From the NCBI GenBank assembly GCA_949743325.1, contig CATJTQ010000086.1, positions 30,738-94,737 of the forward strand: a stretch of DNA of 64,000 nt, in the 5' to 3' direction. Positions 63,975 to 64,000 of the stretch are shown here, piece after piece. Each line of letters opens with the position of its first letter. Position 1 is the first letter of the stretch. The DNA is from an uncultured Lachnospiraceae bacterium. GTDB lineage: Bacteria > Bacillota > Clostridia > Lachnospirales > Lachnospiraceae. Below the pieces are notes generated by a model. It worked only from the letters and a program-made list of their open reading frames with translations, had not been told where the DNA came from and did no database searches. The translations under genes were made by a program, and so were the position numbers.

Positions 63975-64000
63975 ATGGCAAAAAAACAAAGGAAATACGA
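63975..64000 (+). CDS. Start of a probable transposase gene, cut by the window edge
   Basis: ATG 63975 behind AGGAGG encodes MAKKQRKYD before the window ends. This N-terminus is typical of IS3-type OrfA transposases (KKxRKYDxEFK...), but only eight complete codons are visible. A promoter-like TTGACATCTT is seen about 60 bp upstream. Confidence 0.45.

Noticed and set aside
1..64000. tRNA, rRNA or CRISPR features
   Set aside because: No cloverleaf with a TTCGA-type T-loop, no rRNA signature and no regularly spaced direct repeats were noticed on reading both strands; a tRNAscan-SE run would be decisive.

Overview
The window is AT-rich DNA from an anaerobic, low-GC, spore-forming Firmicute, most likely a gut Lachnospiraceae (inference). 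Supporting signs are the anaerobic ribonucleotide reductase NrdD/NrdG, a Spo0A-like regulator, a Csp-type subtilisin, glycosidases for fucose and pectin, an agr-type peptide pheromone locus, TnpV-type transposon remnants and strong GGAGG ribosome binding sites. I see no rRNA, tRNA or CRISPR array.

Layout. 1-5.2 kb: partial GH29 fucosidase, DEAD-box RNA helicase with a basic coiled-coil partner, a hemolysin-III family protein and a Spo0A-like regulator with Ser in place of the phosphoacceptor Asp. 5.4-10.4 kb: MacAB-like export operon and a membrane/secreted protein. 10.4-22.4 kb: TatD-associated radical SAM protein, pyridoxamine kinase, nrdG, nrdD behind tandem NrdR boxes, pncB, GH105 hydrolase, an EAL phosphodiesterase, an S8 protease and an orphan tyrosine recombinase. 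22.5-34.6 kb: polar amino-acid ABC importer with a DMT permease, two diguanylate cyclases, a hybrid histidine kinase and a LytTR/GHKL two-component pair. 34.7-37.6 kb: P-loop kinase and a MecA-like class B PBP. 37.7-38.8 kb: mobile-element debris (TnpV pseudogene, broken response regulator).

38.8-59.6 kb is the notable region: about 21 kb transcribed on the minus strand, visibly AT-richer than its flanks, encoding what looks like a non-modular, carrier-protein-based natural product pathway. It has a stand-alone A-PCP didomain whose specificity residues read as glycine, a separate SerRS-like amino acid:[carrier protein] ligase with a free carrier protein, a PPTase that is only readable through a -1 frameshift at A AAA AAG, two BtrH-like papain-fold acyltransferases, and two radical SAM proteins. 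It also has a pyruvate-kinase-like protein, a PHP phosphoesterase, an HPr-kinase-like protein, a 2H phosphoesterase, a CYTH protein, two nucleotidyltransferase-like proteins and an ABC-2 exporter. Plausible logic (inference): two amino-acyl units are loaded on two carriers, moved by the BtrH-like enzymes, tailored by radical and phosphoryl chemistry, and exported. The product is unknown.

60-64 kb: a fragment of a second PPTase, a diverged intergenic repeat, and a complete agr quorum-sensing locus in the order agrB-agrA-agrC-agrD, including a 49-codon agrD. Matching 21-bp-phased LytTR boxes sit before both agrB and agrD. The window ends in the first codons of a probable transposase.
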